From: Agarilytica rhodophyticola
Lineage (GTDB): Bacteria > Pseudomonadota > Gammaproteobacteria > Pseudomonadales > Cellvibrionaceae
Length of the DNA stretch: 64,000 nt
Direction of reading: 5' to 3'
Assembly (NCBI RefSeq): GCF_002157225.2
Contig: NZ_CP020038.1
Coordinates: forward strand, 310,001 to 374,000
The notes under the pieces are model-generated. The model ran no database searches. It saw only the letters and a program-made list of their open reading frames with translations, and was not told the DNA's origin. Shown one piece after another: positions 17,398 through 26,165 of the stretch. The position numbers were made by a program, and so were the translations under genes. Numbering within the stretch: position 1 is the first letter of the stretch; every line of letters begins with the position of its first letter.

Positions 17398-18042
17398 GTG
17401 CATATACCCAAAAAATTTCGACAACAAGATATGGATCTACTCAAGGGAGTAATACGTGAATATCCATTTGCCACTTTGATTACTCATTCTGAACATGGAT
17501 TGAATGCGAATCATATTCCCATGCTTCTCTCTGAAACTAGCGGCGGCAAAGATGCGCTTCATGGACATATTGCTCGCGCCAATCCACTTTGGCAAGAAGT
17601 ACCTGATCAGGCTGAGGCGTTAGTGGTGTTTAATGGCCCTCATTGCTATATCTCACCCAATCATTACCCCACTAAGCATGAGACAGGTAAAGCGGTGCCA
17701 ACATGGAATTATATCGCCGTGCATGTGAAGGGAGTTATTTCATTTGTTAAGGAGAGGGAATGGATTCATAGTATGATCGACAGCCTTAGCCGAGAACATG
17801 AGCGCAGTGAAAAGCAGCCATGGTCTGTATCGGATGCCCCATTAGATTACATTCAAAAAATGCTACCGGCGGTGGTTGGTATAGAAATTTCCATAACATC
17901 TATAAGTGGCCAATGGAAATTGAGCCAAAACCAACCAGAACAAAATCAAACAGGTGTTATTAAAGGCTTGTCCGCTAAAGAAAGCGAGCAATTTCAGTCT
18001 ATGGCAAGATTGATACAAAAGTACACAGTGAATGAGTGCTAA
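17398..18042 (+). CDS. FMN-binding PaiB-like protein
   Basis: This 214-residue protein of the FMN_bind_2/PaiB family uses a GTG start at 17398 after an AAGGAGA ribosome site. The signature MHIPKKFRQQD, YPFATLITHSEHGLNANHIPMLL, HIARANPLW and ALVVFNGPHCYISPNHYPTK followed by VPTWNYIAVHVKG fits a flavin-reductase-like split barrel. PaiB of Bacillus represses sporulation and protease genes, but in gammaproteobacteria the role is unclear. The gene lies 106 bp upstream of a GNAT acetyltransferase; in Bacillus PaiB pairs with the acetyltransferase PaiA, so the neighbourhood is suggestive. Confidence 0.88.
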   Translation: MHIPKKFRQQDMDLLKGVIREYPFATLITHSEHGLNANHIPMLLSETSGGKDALHGHIARANPLWQEVPDQAEALVVFNGPHCYISPNHYPTKHETGKAVPTWNYIAVHVKGVISFVKEREWIHSMIDSLSREHERSEKQPWSVSDAPLDYIQKMLPAVVGIEISITSISGQWKLSQNQPEQNQTGVIKGLSAKESEQFQSMARLIQKYTVNEC

Positions 18043-18148
18043 TAGCTTCCAGCATGGAGATAGCATCAGAACAGGACATATCAACATGCGCTGGCATAGA
18101 TATAACCAATAAGTACACTAGAAAGATACGGCAGAAAGGTACAGCACA

Positions 18149-18565
18149 ATGGAAATTGATTACAAAATTAATGCTCCCATACAGACCGAGCAGTTTGTTA
18201 CATTATTGAATAGTTCCACCCTAGGTGATCGTCGTCCTGTTGGAAACCAGAAATGTATGGAAGGAATGATTAAAAACAGTAATCTTATTGTCAGTGCTTG
18301 GGATAAAGAGCAGCTTGTGGGTATTGCTCGCAGTGTGACGGACTTTCATTACGCTTGCTATTTGTCGGATTTGGCAGTTAGCAAGAGCCATCAAAAAGCA
18401 GGTATTGGTAAGCAACTGCAGGCTCTTACCCAGCAACAATTAGGAGAAGAATGTAAATTAATTTTACTGGCAGCGCCTTCTGCGAATACATATTATGAAG
18501 CTATTGGTTATGAACATAATCCTCGTTGTTGGGTATTAGAACGTAACACCCGCATTATCTATTAA
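18149..18565 (+). CDS. GNAT family N-acetyltransferase
   Basis: This 138-residue protein uses acetyl-CoA to acetylate an amine substrate. The acetyl-CoA loop is visible as YLSDLAVSKSHQKAGIGKQLQ (residues about 71-91, with the Q/R-x-x-G-x-G/A motif K-A-G-I-G). The C-terminal AAPSANTYYEAIGYEHNPRCWVL is the usual motif B region. An AAAGG ribosome site precedes the ATG. Its substrate is unknown. It follows the PaiB-like gene and could be co-transcribed with it. Confidence 0.9.
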   Translation: MEIDYKINAPIQTEQFVTLLNSSTLGDRRPVGNQKCMEGMIKNSNLIVSAWDKEQLVGIARSVTDFHYACYLSDLAVSKSHQKAGIGKQLQALTQQQLGEECKLILLAAPSANTYYEAIGYEHNPRCWVLERNTRIIY

Positions 18566-18667
18566 CCTGGCAGCTGTGTATGTCGGGTTAATAGCGGTGC
18601 ATGGATGCGCCGCTGCGTGTTGATAGACACGTGTAAGCTTCTTAAAATCAAGCTGCCAGGTTAATAG
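18558..18667. repeat. Nested inverted-repeat element
   Basis: AACCTGGCAGCT (about 18563-18574) pairs exactly with AGCTGCCAGGTT (about 18650-18661), and CTATTA/TAATAG extends the outer stem with one bulged base. Two hairpins lie inside: AGCGGTGCAT with ATGCGCCGCT (18592-18613, one wobble) and CGTGT with ACACG (18615-18630). The left arm begins within the stop region of the GNAT gene. It could be a complex terminator, a structured RNA or a small palindromic repeat. The rest of the gap to 18894 holds only promoter-like AT-rich sequence. Confidence 0.7.
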
Positions 18668-18894
18668 GTAAATAGCTTTACGCTTTTGTTTCATTCAGTT
18701 TGTTCCTTCCTGTAGCATTAGGTTAATATTATCTCCCCGTTCAGGAAGTATTCATCTAGTTTTACTATCATTTATACTCTTTATCATTGTATCCACTTTC
18801 AGTACGATGCTGGGATATAGTAAGAAAGTCTATTCATAGAGGTTGTATCCTAAACGCCTCATTCTTGATTAATTAATACAAAGGATAGATGTAC

Positions 18895-19467
18895 ATGACA
18901 CAGCACTACTTAAAATGCTTATCTTTAAGTTTTTTATGCATGGTTTGCATAGTTCTTGCCGCCTGTAGTTCGCGAACTGTTGTTAAAAGTGACCTTGGAA
19001 TTCGAGGTGCTCCAGATTGGGTTAATGAAGGCAAACAAGCCTTAAATGATGGAGGCAAACGGTTTTTTCGAGGTGTTGGCACCGCTGCATCCATTAATGA
19101 TGAATTTTTGCAAAGATCTACTGCTGATAATCGCGCACGTGCTGAAGTAGCGCAAATTTTTAGTTCGTATATGAATGTTGTTGCCAATGATTATTCCGCC
19201 GCCATATCTGATACTGACGATACAATAAATGAACAGGCGACAAGTAACACGATTAAGAATATTACAGAAATAGATCTCATTGGCGTGGAAATTATTGCAC
19301 GTTGGAAAGATAAACGTACAGGCATTGTTTACAGCCTGGCTGAATTAGATATGAAGAAATTTAAGACGATTGCTGCTTCAGCAAAAGATATGGATGCCAA
19401 ATTGAAATCCTATATTGAGCAGAAAGCTGATAGCATTTTTGACACCATGGCCGAGAGGAATAAATAA
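18895..19467 (+). CDS. LPP20-family lipoprotein
   Basis: This outer-membrane or periplasmic lipoprotein has about 190 residues. ATG 18895 is preferred to ATG 18889 because the AAGGA ribosome site at 18881 is nine bases from it. The signal peptide ends in a lipobox (VLAAC). The mature part contains the LPP20 pattern: GAPDWVNEG, RFFRGVGTAASINDEFLQRSTADNRARAEVAQIFSSYMN, and AEIIARWKDKRTGIVYSLAELDMKKF (approximately). Such domains recur in flagellar and cell-envelope lipoproteins. It is the first of four co-oriented lipoprotein genes, and the next start is four bases away. Confidence 0.82.
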   Translation: MTQHYLKCLSLSFLCMVCIVLAACSSRTVVKSDLGIRGAPDWVNEGKQALNDGGKRFFRGVGTAASINDEFLQRSTADNRARAEVAQIFSSYMNVVANDYSAAISDTDDTINEQATSNTIKNITEIDLIGVEIIARWKDKRTGIVYSLAELDMKKFKTIAASAKDMDAKLKSYIEQKADSIFDTMAERNK

Positions 19468-19471
19468 AGTA

Positions 19472-20080
19472 ATGCGTCTAGTTTATAAGTTAAGTATTTT
19501 TACTATATTTTCGGCCGCGTTGCTTGCAGGCTGCAGCAGTACTCCAACTGTTCAAAGAATTGATGTGGAAGAGGTACGAGATCTCAGTGGTAGTTGGAAT
19601 GACACCGATTCGAGACTAGTATCGAAGGAAATGGTAGATGATATGCTGAGTCGTCCCTGGGTTGAGCAGCATATTTCTCGGCACGGAAATATACCGGCGG
19701 TTATCGTAGGGACAGTTAGAAATTTAAGTCACGAACATATTAGTGTTAAGACTTTTATTAATGATATTGAACGAGAAATTACTAATTCGGGAGAAGTGAC
19801 ATTTGTTGCTAATAGTCAAGAGCGTAGTCAAATCCGTGATGAACGAGCTGATCAGGATTTAAATGCATCTGAGCGAACACGTAATGCGATGGGACAAGAA
19901 CTCGGTGCCGATTACATGATGATAGGTAGTATTAACACTATTGTTGATGCGGCTGCGAAACAACAAGTAGTGTACTACCAAACAGATCTAAAATTGGTGA
20001 GTATGGCCGATAATCGCACTGTGTGGATTGGTCAAAAGAAAATTAAAAAATTAGTTCAAAAACGCAAAGTACGTTATTAA
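19472..20080 (+). CDS. LpoB-like penicillin-binding-protein activator lipoprotein
   Basis: ATG 19472, just after the upstream stop, gives a lipoprotein signal (LSIFTIFSAALLAGC) and about 202 residues. The body follows the LpoB family: GSWNDTDSRLVSKEMVDDMLSRPW, AVIVGTVRNLSHEHI, FINDIEREITNSGEVTFV, MGQELGADYMMIGSINTI and YYQTDLKLVSMADNRTVWIGQKKIKK. LpoB activates the peptidoglycan synthase PBP1B across the periplasm. Here it sits between LPP20 and COG3014 lipoproteins, a grouping found in other gammaproteobacteria, so its role could be a specialised one rather than general PBP1B activation. Confidence 0.85.
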   Translation: MRLVYKLSIFTIFSAALLAGCSSTPTVQRIDVEEVRDLSGSWNDTDSRLVSKEMVDDMLSRPWVEQHISRHGNIPAVIVGTVRNLSHEHISVKTFINDIEREITNSGEVTFVANSQERSQIRDERADQDLNASERTRNAMGQELGADYMMIGSINTIVDAAAKQQVVYYQTDLKLVSMADNRTVWIGQKKIKKLVQKRKVRY

Positions 20081-20157
20081 TAGAGGTATCTATAAGAGGT
20101 TCGGGGTTAATACATCTTAGGTAGTTATCTGATTCACCTGTAAGCACGAATGATATT

Positions 20158-21453
20158 ATGCAATTTAAGGAAGGTTTAGTCGGAAGTATTCTTAAAGTGT
20201 TAAAATTTTTAGGGCTTACTTTTTTTTGTTCTGCCTGCGCTCATTTACAGCAGGATGTTTTTGTAGATGTAGAGTCGCAGTTAAGAGCTCAGCAGAATGA
20301 AGCCGCGCTTGCCTCATTGGAGAAGTTGAATCGCTTTTACAATAACAGAGCTTTATATGAGTTAAACCGTGGCATGATCCTACACTATATGGGGAATTAC
20401 CAAGAAAGTATTAGTGCCTTTGAACGGGCCAAGAAGTATATTGGGATTTTAGACCCTGTAAGTATTACGGAGAGTATCGCTGCCTATACACTAACGGAGC
20501 AGTTAAGATCGTATAAGGCCACAGTTTACGAGAAGTTATTTCTCCACATGTACCAGATTATGAATTTTTTGGCGATCAACCAGCCAGATTCTGCTCGAGT
20601 AGAGTTAATGCAGGTTGATTTAGCGTTAAAAACTCTTAATCAGAAAGGCCATTATTTGGCGTCTGCAGCAGCACGTTATGTTTCGGGTCTTATTTTCGAA
20701 TCGCTAAATGAACATGACAACGCCTTAATTGCTTATCGACAGGCCTACCAAAATTATAAGCAAACAGATGAAGCGATACCTAGAGATTTACGGTATCGCT
20801 TGGTGAATTTAGCCCATATTGTTGGCTTAGATGATGAAGCTATGCGATGGCAGCAAGAGTTTGATTTGCCTAAACAGAATCTTAACGACAGCAACAGCCA
20901 GCTTGTTATCTTTTACAATGTAGATTTTGCACCTGTAAAGGAACAAATAAGTGAGTCAGTGATTGATCCTTCTTCCGGGCAATGGTATCGCTTGTCACTT
21001 CCTTACTATCAAAGGCGTAACGTCCAAAATGTATATTTTGAAGCAACAATTAGCGAGCAAGGCACATGGCTGAGTGATACTTTAGCCGATATTGAAAGCA
21101 TTGCTATAAATGATTTAGAAAAACAGTTGCCTGAACTAACCATGCGTGCAATTTCAAGAAATATTGCTCGCAGAGCTGTAACCAAGGAAGCGGAAGAAGA
21201 ACATGAAATTTTAGGTGGCTTGGTAAATATTGTTGGAGCAATATTCGATGAAGCGGATATTCGTAATTGGCGAACTCTTCCTAACAATATTCAGCTCTCT
21301 GCTAGACATTTATTGCCAGGCACTTACTCTATATCATTAAAAGTGTTGAATGAGCGCGGTGTTCTAATTGATCGTCATACAATTGATGATGTTGTTATTG
21401 AACCTAATAGAACTAAATTTTTATCATTTAGCTGGTTTAGACCTGATGGCTAA
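20158..21453 (+). CDS. COG3014-type TPR lipoprotein
   Basis: This 431-residue exported protein has a hydrophobic leader and a CSAC sequence at residues about 21-24 that could serve as an atypical lipobox. Tetratricopeptide-like helices follow (LYELNRGMILHYMGNYQESISAFERAKKY near 60-90 and NDALIAYRQAYQNYKQT-like near 180-195), then a C-terminal beta-rich region. The pattern matches the COG3014 family that accompanies LpoB-like proteins. The ribosome site is weak. Its end overlaps an in-frame alternative start of the next gene, and the two are likely one operon. Confidence 0.8.
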   Translation: MQFKEGLVGSILKVLKFLGLTFFCSACAHLQQDVFVDVESQLRAQQNEAALASLEKLNRFYNNRALYELNRGMILHYMGNYQESISAFERAKKYIGILDPVSITESIAAYTLTEQLRSYKATVYEKLFLHMYQIMNFLAINQPDSARVELMQVDLALKTLNQKGHYLASAAARYVSGLIFESLNEHDNALIAYRQAYQNYKQTDEAIPRDLRYRLVNLAHIVGLDDEAMRWQQEFDLPKQNLNDSNSQLVIFYNVDFAPVKEQISESVIDPSSGQWYRLSLPYYQRRNVQNVYFEATISEQGTWLSDTLADIESIAINDLEKQLPELTMRAISRNIARRAVTKEAEEEHEILGGLVNIVGAIFDEADIRNWRTLPNNIQLSARHLLPGTYSISLKVLNERGVLIDRHTIDDVVIEPNRTKFLSFSWFRPDG

Positions 21454-21475
21454 AATTTTGTCGACGGAAAAAATT

Positions 21476-22495
21476 ATGTTTAAACACCTTTTTATCCTTG
21501 TAATTATTTGTATTGCTTGCTCTGGCTGTTCTAGCCAAGGTTCGAAAGCAAATAGCGAACCTCCAAAGTGGGTGTTTGGCGAAGCTGAAGATTATTCCAG
21601 AAAGAAGTTTCTTATAGGGATGGGTGAAGCCGATACTATAAGAGAAGCTAAATCTCGTGCGAGAGCAGAAATAGCCAAAATATTTAGTGTGGAAATAAAT
21701 GCAAGGTCGGTTGACAAATCTTCCTATGATCGTAGCACTTTTAACCAAGAGACGCATGATTTTAACTCAACATCCATCGAGCAAGAGATAAGTGCCAAGA
21801 CCAGACAATTACTGGAGGGCGCTGAAATTGCCGAAGTATGGAAAGATGGGACTAGCCGCAGAATCTATGCCTTGGCTGTTTTGCCTCGTTTAAAGACAGC
21901 AATGTCGTTGCGTACAGAAATAGAGCAAATCGACAACGCAACTCGCGAACAAATTAATTTGCTAAAAAAATCGTCATCTTTATTTAGGAAAATTCGCTTA
22001 TCAAGTGATGCGCTCACTTTACAACAGCGACGTTATCGCCTGAATAAAAAACTTAAAGTTATTTCCAGTACTGGAAGTGGTGTTGCTCCTATATGGGATT
22101 TGGAGCGCATGAAAGTGGATCATGCACAATTACTTTCGCAAATCTCAATACAAGTAGTGGCAACAGGTGAGCAAGCGGAGAAAATGCAGCAAGCTTTGTC
22201 TAATGTACTGGCGAACCAAGGTTTCGATGTATTATCCGAGGGAGAATATACTATTAGAGCTACTTTAAATTCTACGGAACTACCTCCACAGCGAGGCTGG
22301 TTCTACCAAAAAGCAAACTTGGTTATCGATCTGGTGGGCGAAGACAAATCCAGTTTAGGCGGGCACGAATGGAATTTTAAAGTCGCCTCTACGGAAAGAG
22401 TATTAACTGATTTACGTGTTATTGAAAAAGCAAAATTTCTACTAAGTAATGAGCTAAAATTAAAAATGATCGCATTAATGGAAGCCAATAATTAG
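21476..22495 (+). CDS. Second LPP20-family lipoprotein
   Basis: This has about 339 residues from ATG 21476, which gives a compact lipoprotein signal peptide (MFKHLFILVIICIACSGC). The upstream ATG at 21446 would overlap the previous gene and spoil the signal. The LPP20 core is clear: EPPKWVFGEAEDYSRKKFLIGMGEADTIREAKSRARAEIAKIFSVEINA (split here for description) and EVWKDGTSRRIYALAVL. A long C-terminal extension with a coiled-coil-like segment follows (near 170-230). It resembles the first lipoprotein of the operon but is nearly twice as long. Its transcription ends in a perfect hairpin. Confidence 0.8.
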   Translation: MFKHLFILVIICIACSGCSSQGSKANSEPPKWVFGEAEDYSRKKFLIGMGEADTIREAKSRARAEIAKIFSVEINARSVDKSSYDRSTFNQETHDFNSTSIEQEISAKTRQLLEGAEIAEVWKDGTSRRIYALAVLPRLKTAMSLRTEIEQIDNATREQINLLKKSSSLFRKIRLSSDALTLQQRRYRLNKKLKVISSTGSGVAPIWDLERMKVDHAQLLSQISIQVVATGEQAEKMQQALSNVLANQGFDVLSEGEYTIRATLNSTELPPQRGWFYQKANLVIDLVGEDKSSLGGHEWNFKVASTERVLTDLRVIEKAKFLLSNELKLKMIALMEANN

Positions 22496-22499
22496 CAGT

Positions 22500-22524
22500 G
22501 GAGAGTTAATACTATTAACTCTCC
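22500..22524. terminator. Hairpin between convergent genes
   Basis: GGAGAGTTAAT pairs perfectly with ATTAACTCTCC around a three-base loop. It starts four bases after the lipoprotein stop and overlaps the last codons of the convergent deacetylase gene. It lacks a T-tract, so termination strength is uncertain. Confidence 0.7.
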
Positions 22525-23294
22525 CGGTGTTTGTTCACATACTCCATAATATTAATATAGGAATCTACCCAATAAATACCGCGGTTTTCTGATAAGTACT
22601 TTAATAATTGTTCGTGAGCTGCTGTTGAAACAGGGAGGTGATCACCACCTACTCCATGAAAAATAATATTAATGAGTTTATGTTCTTTTGCACTTCTTTT
22701 AATATGAGAAATTAACTCTCTTCCAGTGACATTATAGGGTATCCAGATATTAGCAAATTTTTTGCTTGTTTCTTGCCCTTTTATAGCGACAAATAAATCT
22801 TTGATTTCAGTAAGATAATCTTTTCCTCCTGCTAGTGTATCTCCACAAGGAACTGTAAATGTCCTTTTCGCTTTGCCATCTAGCGCTTGTAAAAATGTAT
22901 TAGCCAGTATGACTTCTTTTTTTAATTCTTCCGGTGAGCGTTTATCTAAGTCATTATCTGAGTCAACCCAACCTCTGTTAGGTAAGGAACCGCGACAGGA
23001 ATGATAGACAGTATGGTTACCCAATTCGTGACCATGTATAGGAACTTCTCGCCATTCTTCTAAGCGTTGCTGCATAGATCTAGCACTAGAAACTACATAA
23101 AAAGATGCACGTAATTGATACTTATTTAATGCAGGTAAAGCGTTGTCTAATTGACTATCTAAACTGTCATCGTAAGAAAGGCTAATTGCCGAGGTCTCAC
23201 CTTTTGGCCATTTAAATTTTTCATCGGCATAGGCAATACTGTAAGAAATGAAAAGTATCAATATCAAAAGGTAAGCTTTCATCTTTATTACCAT
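22515..23294 (-). CDS. Secreted polysaccharide deacetylase family protein
   Basis: This 259-residue protein is of the NodB/CE4 fold. A signal peptide (KAYLLILILFISYSIAYA) indicates export. ISLSYDDSLDSQLDNALPALNKY carries the catalytic and metal Asp pair, HELGNHTVYH (residues about 90-99) carries the metal H-x4-H, and FHGVGGDH near 210 is the last motif. Substrates in the family include chitin, peptidoglycan or other acetylated polymers; which one applies here is unclear. Start: an internal ATG four codons in (23282) is equally possible because neither has a strong ribosome site. Confidence 0.85.
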   Translation of the reverse strand: MVIKMKAYLLILILFISYSIAYADEKFKWPKGETSAISLSYDDSLDSQLDNALPALNKYQLRASFYVVSSARSMQQRLEEWREVPIHGHELGNHTVYHSCRGSLPNRGWVDSDNDLDKRSPEELKKEVILANTFLQALDGKAKRTFTVPCGDTLAGGKDYLTEIKDLFVAIKGQETSKKFANIWIPYNVTGRELISHIKRSAKEHKLINIIFHGVGGDHLPVSTAAHEQLLKYLSENRGIYWVDSYINIMEYVNKHRES

Positions 23295-23318
23295 ATTATA
23301 GACTTTGAATCGCCGTAT

Positions 23319-24008
23319 TTATGTAAACCATTTATTAAGTTCTTGTGATAAAAATTTAGGATTTTCCAGGGGTAGCATATGTCCTGAGTTTTTTGCTATA
23401 GATTGTTTAATTGAAGGTCTCGACTGTGTCAACTGTCTTAAAATATTTGTATTAACGAGATTATCTTCTTCTCCGTGAATAAAATATATTGGTGTTGTGA
23501 TATTAGTTAAGACTGTGACTAAATCTTGTCGTTCACTGGTAGCTTTTAGCTGTTGTATCAGTGCAGTTGCCCCAAAGCTATTATCCATATCGCTAATTAT
23601 TTTATGCAATTGTTGATTATCTTTATTGCTAGTATGCAACATTGATGCAATTTTACTTTTAGGAATACCCGAGTAGCCATACTTTTCTATAATATTAAGC
23701 AACTGTCGACGTTGTTTTATTTCAAACTCAGGTAAGGAAGCTGGAGAGTTTGCTATTACACATAGTTTTTTAATTCGTGCTGGATATGCACTGCATAAAG
23801 CGCTAGCCAAATACCCCCCCAATGAGAAGCCCATTAAATATATAGGTTCACTTGGGATTAGCGCTACAATGTCATCTACAATATCGTCGATGTTATTTTT
23901 ACTGGGAATAGAGATATGTTTTACATCAAAGGTAGTCTCTAGTGAGTCCCATAAACGTTCATCACACATAGTACCTGGTAGTGCGTAAACAGGAGTGTTA
24001 GTGCTCAT
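23319..24008 (-). CDS. Alpha/beta hydrolase
   Basis: This 229-residue cytoplasmic hydrolase carries the nucleophile elbow LMGFSLGGYLAS (Ser about 82), an acid residue in YFIHGEEDNLV and a histidine in NSGHMLPLENP, which together make the Ser-Asp-His triad. It resembles MenH/BioH-type short hydrolases but lacks features that would fix the substrate. It is co-oriented with the deacetylase downstream and the GST upstream (spacing 24 and 36 bp), so it may belong to a loose operon. Confidence 0.88.
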   Translation of the reverse strand: MSTNTPVYALPGTMCDERLWDSLETTFDVKHISIPSKNNIDDIVDDIVALIPSEPIYLMGFSLGGYLASALCSAYPARIKKLCVIANSPASLPEFEIKQRRQLLNIIEKYGYSGIPKSKIASMLHTSNKDNQQLHKIISDMDNSFGATALIQQLKATSERQDLVTVLTNITTPIYFIHGEEDNLVNTNILRQLTQSRPSIKQSIAKNSGHMLPLENPKFLSQELNKWFT

Positions 24009-24044
24009 AGCGACAACCTTTTTAAAGCAAATAAAATAAGCAAC

Positions 24045-24650
24045 TTATTGACCCGAGTATTTCTTGAAAATCTCTGTAGCTTCCATAAATTCAGATAATT
24101 TCACTAATGCAGGATATTTTTCGGCAAGAATTACGTCATTGGCGATAAACTGAGTAAAGCGCCAAGCTGTTGCAACAGTAATATCATCTTGAGTGAATGT
24201 TGGTATATGATCTTCAGCGCGAGCACTATAAATTTTATGTAAGCCGTCGTAAGCGCACTCTAGTTGTTGTTTGACTCTATCTAGCCAGGGGTCATGGCGT
24301 TTTTCTTCTGGCCGAATCCTCGTTTCATATACAATTTGAACTGTCTTCTCGTTTGCGGTTAAGGCCAGGGCGATGCTTTGTAGTGCAGTTCTGTATTTGC
24401 TGGCTTCGGGCATTAGGCTACGCTTAGCTAGTACTTGTTCTCCATATTGGATGATCATATTAGAATCCATTAATATTTCGCCATCACTACAAACCAATGT
24501 CGGAGCTTTTACCACAGGGTTAACTTTTTTAAATTCATCGACGTTGGTAAGAACAGAGAGCCATTGATGTTCGAATTCTATGCCTAGTGTTTCAAAGCTG
24601 ACGAGTGTTCGTCTCACGAAAGGTGAGTCAAGGGTGCCAATTATTTTCAT
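24045..24650 (-). CDS. Glutathione S-transferase family protein
   Basis: This 201-residue protein has an N-terminal thioredoxin-like domain (MKIIGTLDSPFVRRTLVSFETLGIEFEH, then VNPVVKAPTLVCSDGEILMDSNMIIQY with the cis-Pro/ESxx-like loop) and an all-helical C-terminal domain. It would conjugate or bind glutathione. A GAGGA ribosome site precedes the ATG. It is 30 bp downstream of an AraC-type regulator on the same strand. Confidence 0.9.
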   Translation of the reverse strand: MKIIGTLDSPFVRRTLVSFETLGIEFEHQWLSVLTNVDEFKKVNPVVKAPTLVCSDGEILMDSNMIIQYGEQVLAKRSLMPEASKYRTALQSIALALTANEKTVQIVYETRIRPEEKRHDPWLDRVKQQLECAYDGLHKIYSARAEDHIPTFTQDDITVATAWRFTQFIANDVILAEKYPALVKLSEFMEATEIFKKYSGQ

Positions 24651-24680
24651 ATCTACAGTCCTCTTGATTCTATCATTTTG

Positions 24681-25637
24681 TCATTTTTGCTTAGACGCAT
24701 TAAAACTAAATTGTTGCCTGTATTGAGTGGGGGTGATACCAAGACACTTATTAAAATTATGCCTTAAAGTCAGTGCATTTTTAAATCCTGATTCAAGGGC
24801 GATGATTTCAATGGGTTTTTGGGAAGACTCTAAGAGCTGCTGAGCACATTTAAGTTTTTGTTGAACCAACCACTGCAAAGGGCTCATATCCAAAGCGTTA
24901 CGGAAGTGCCGGTCGAAAGATCTACGCGACATATTCGCCTTAGTAGCCATATCTTCCACCGTAACGTCATTGGAAAGTTGCTGTGTCGCCCAGTCGAGAG
25001 TTTTTGCGAAGCTACTAGGGTTTTTGTTGACCGGTGTACCAACAAACTGTGACTGTCCCCCAGTGCGATGTGGAGGCATAACCATTCTGCGCGCAACTTT
25101 ATTGGCTACTTCGTAGCCGAAATCTTGGCGAATCACTTCCATACCTAAATCAATAGCGGCAGCGCTTCCCGCCGAGCAACCAAGGTTGTTATCGTATAGA
25201 TATAATACGTTGTCTACATAATGTACATTAGGAAAACGCTGTTTAAATATCTCTTCATACTGCCAATGTGTTATTGCACGACGCCCATCTAATAACCCTA
25301 ACTCAGCAAGCAAAAAGGCTCCGGAGCAAAAAGAAATGACTCTATGACCCTGTCTTACAAATTGATAGATACTGTTTTTTTGTGTGTCTGTAAGTAATGT
25401 ATTTGTTGTTGTCGGCCAGCTAGGAATAATTAACATATCAAATGTATGTAAATCTCTAATATGTATTGCTTCTACTGAGATTCCTCCGGTCGCTCTCAAT
25501 GGTGAGGAGGCAAAGGTGACAACTTGCCCTGTGTACCATTTTGGTATATCGGGTCTTGCTAGGAGAAATAACTCTATCGCACAGCCAAACTCAAATGTAG
25601 AGAAACCGTCATATGTCAGAATAGCAATATGTCTCAT
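24681..25637 (-). CDS. GlxA-type AraC family transcriptional regulator
   Basis: This 318-residue regulator has an N-terminal DJ-1/PfpI-like domain (MRHIAILTYDGFSTFEFGCAIELF; VISFCSGAFLLAELGLLDGRRAITHW with the elbow cysteine) and a C-terminal AraC double helix-turn-helix (DMATKANMSRRSFDRHFRNALDMSPLQWL and ALESGFKNALTLRHNFNKCLGITPTQYRQ). The family controls quaternary amine or aldehyde metabolism genes in pseudomonads, but the target here is unknown. It may regulate the GST and hydrolase genes downstream, or the divergent rhodanese gene. Confidence 0.92.
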   Translation of the reverse strand: MRHIAILTYDGFSTFEFGCAIELFLLARPDIPKWYTGQVVTFASSPLRATGGISVEAIHIRDLHTFDMLIIPSWPTTTNTLLTDTQKNSIYQFVRQGHRVISFCSGAFLLAELGLLDGRRAITHWQYEEIFKQRFPNVHYVDNVLYLYDNNLGCSAGSAAAIDLGMEVIRQDFGYEVANKVARRMVMPPHRTGGQSQFVGTPVNKNPSSFAKTLDWATQQLSNDVTVEDMATKANMSRRSFDRHFRNALDMSPLQWLVQQKLKCAQQLLESSQKPIEIIALESGFKNALTLRHNFNKCLGITPTQYRQQFSFNASKQK

Positions 25638-25757
25638 GAAAATAGCTCACAGAGTTTTGGCTTATTATTAATGAATATTGTCTTTTAAGCCACTCCCCAC
25701 TTTCATTATTTTCGATGATAATTTTCCTATCACTAACATTATGGATAGGAGAAAAAT

Positions 25758-26165
25758 ATGGTATCAGCTGTATCTAGATTTGAAGCGGCAGAAAGTGTGC
25801 AAGCGCTTGCTTACTTCGAGGCTCTACTTGCTTACGAGACCGATTGCTGGGATGTGCATCATGCGATTACCAACGGCCGCAAAGACTTTATTCTACTTGA
25901 TGTAAGGGGTGAGGCTTTATTCCTTGAAGGTCATATTGAAAGCGCAATTAGTTTGCCTCATTCGCGAATTAATGAGCAAGCATTACAAGAGTTTGATCCG
26001 GATATACTATTTGTCGTTTATTGTGCAGGGCCACACTGTAATGCTACCGAGAAGGCGGCGATTCGTTTAGCCAAGCTAAAACGACCCGTAAAAAAAATGA
26101 TTGGCGGCATATGTGGATGGTTAGATGAAGGCTTTAGCTTGGTGGGTGATAAATCGCGAAGCTAG
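25758..26165 (+). CDS. Rhodanese-like sulfurtransferase
   Basis: This 135-residue single-domain rhodanese shows FILLDVRGEALFLEGHIESAISLPHSRI (substrate-side conserved DVR and GHI) and the active-site loop YCAGPHCNATEKAA with the catalytic cysteine (C110 by count). It would transfer sulfane sulfur to thiols or cyanide. An AGGAG ribosome site lies eight bases before the start. Its end overlaps the convergent WYL regulator gene by four bases. Confidence 0.9.
   Translation: MVSAVSRFEAAESVQALAYFEALLAYETDCWDVHHAITNGRKDFILLDVRGEALFLEGHIESAISLPHSRINEQALQEFDPDILFVVYCAGPHCNATEKAAIRLAKLKRPVKKMIGGICGWLDEGFSLVGDKSRS

Noticed and set aside
18558-18667. Integron attC site
   Set aside because: The stem layout is similar, but the core GTTRRRY/RYYYAAC boxes are absent and no integrase or cassette series is nearby.
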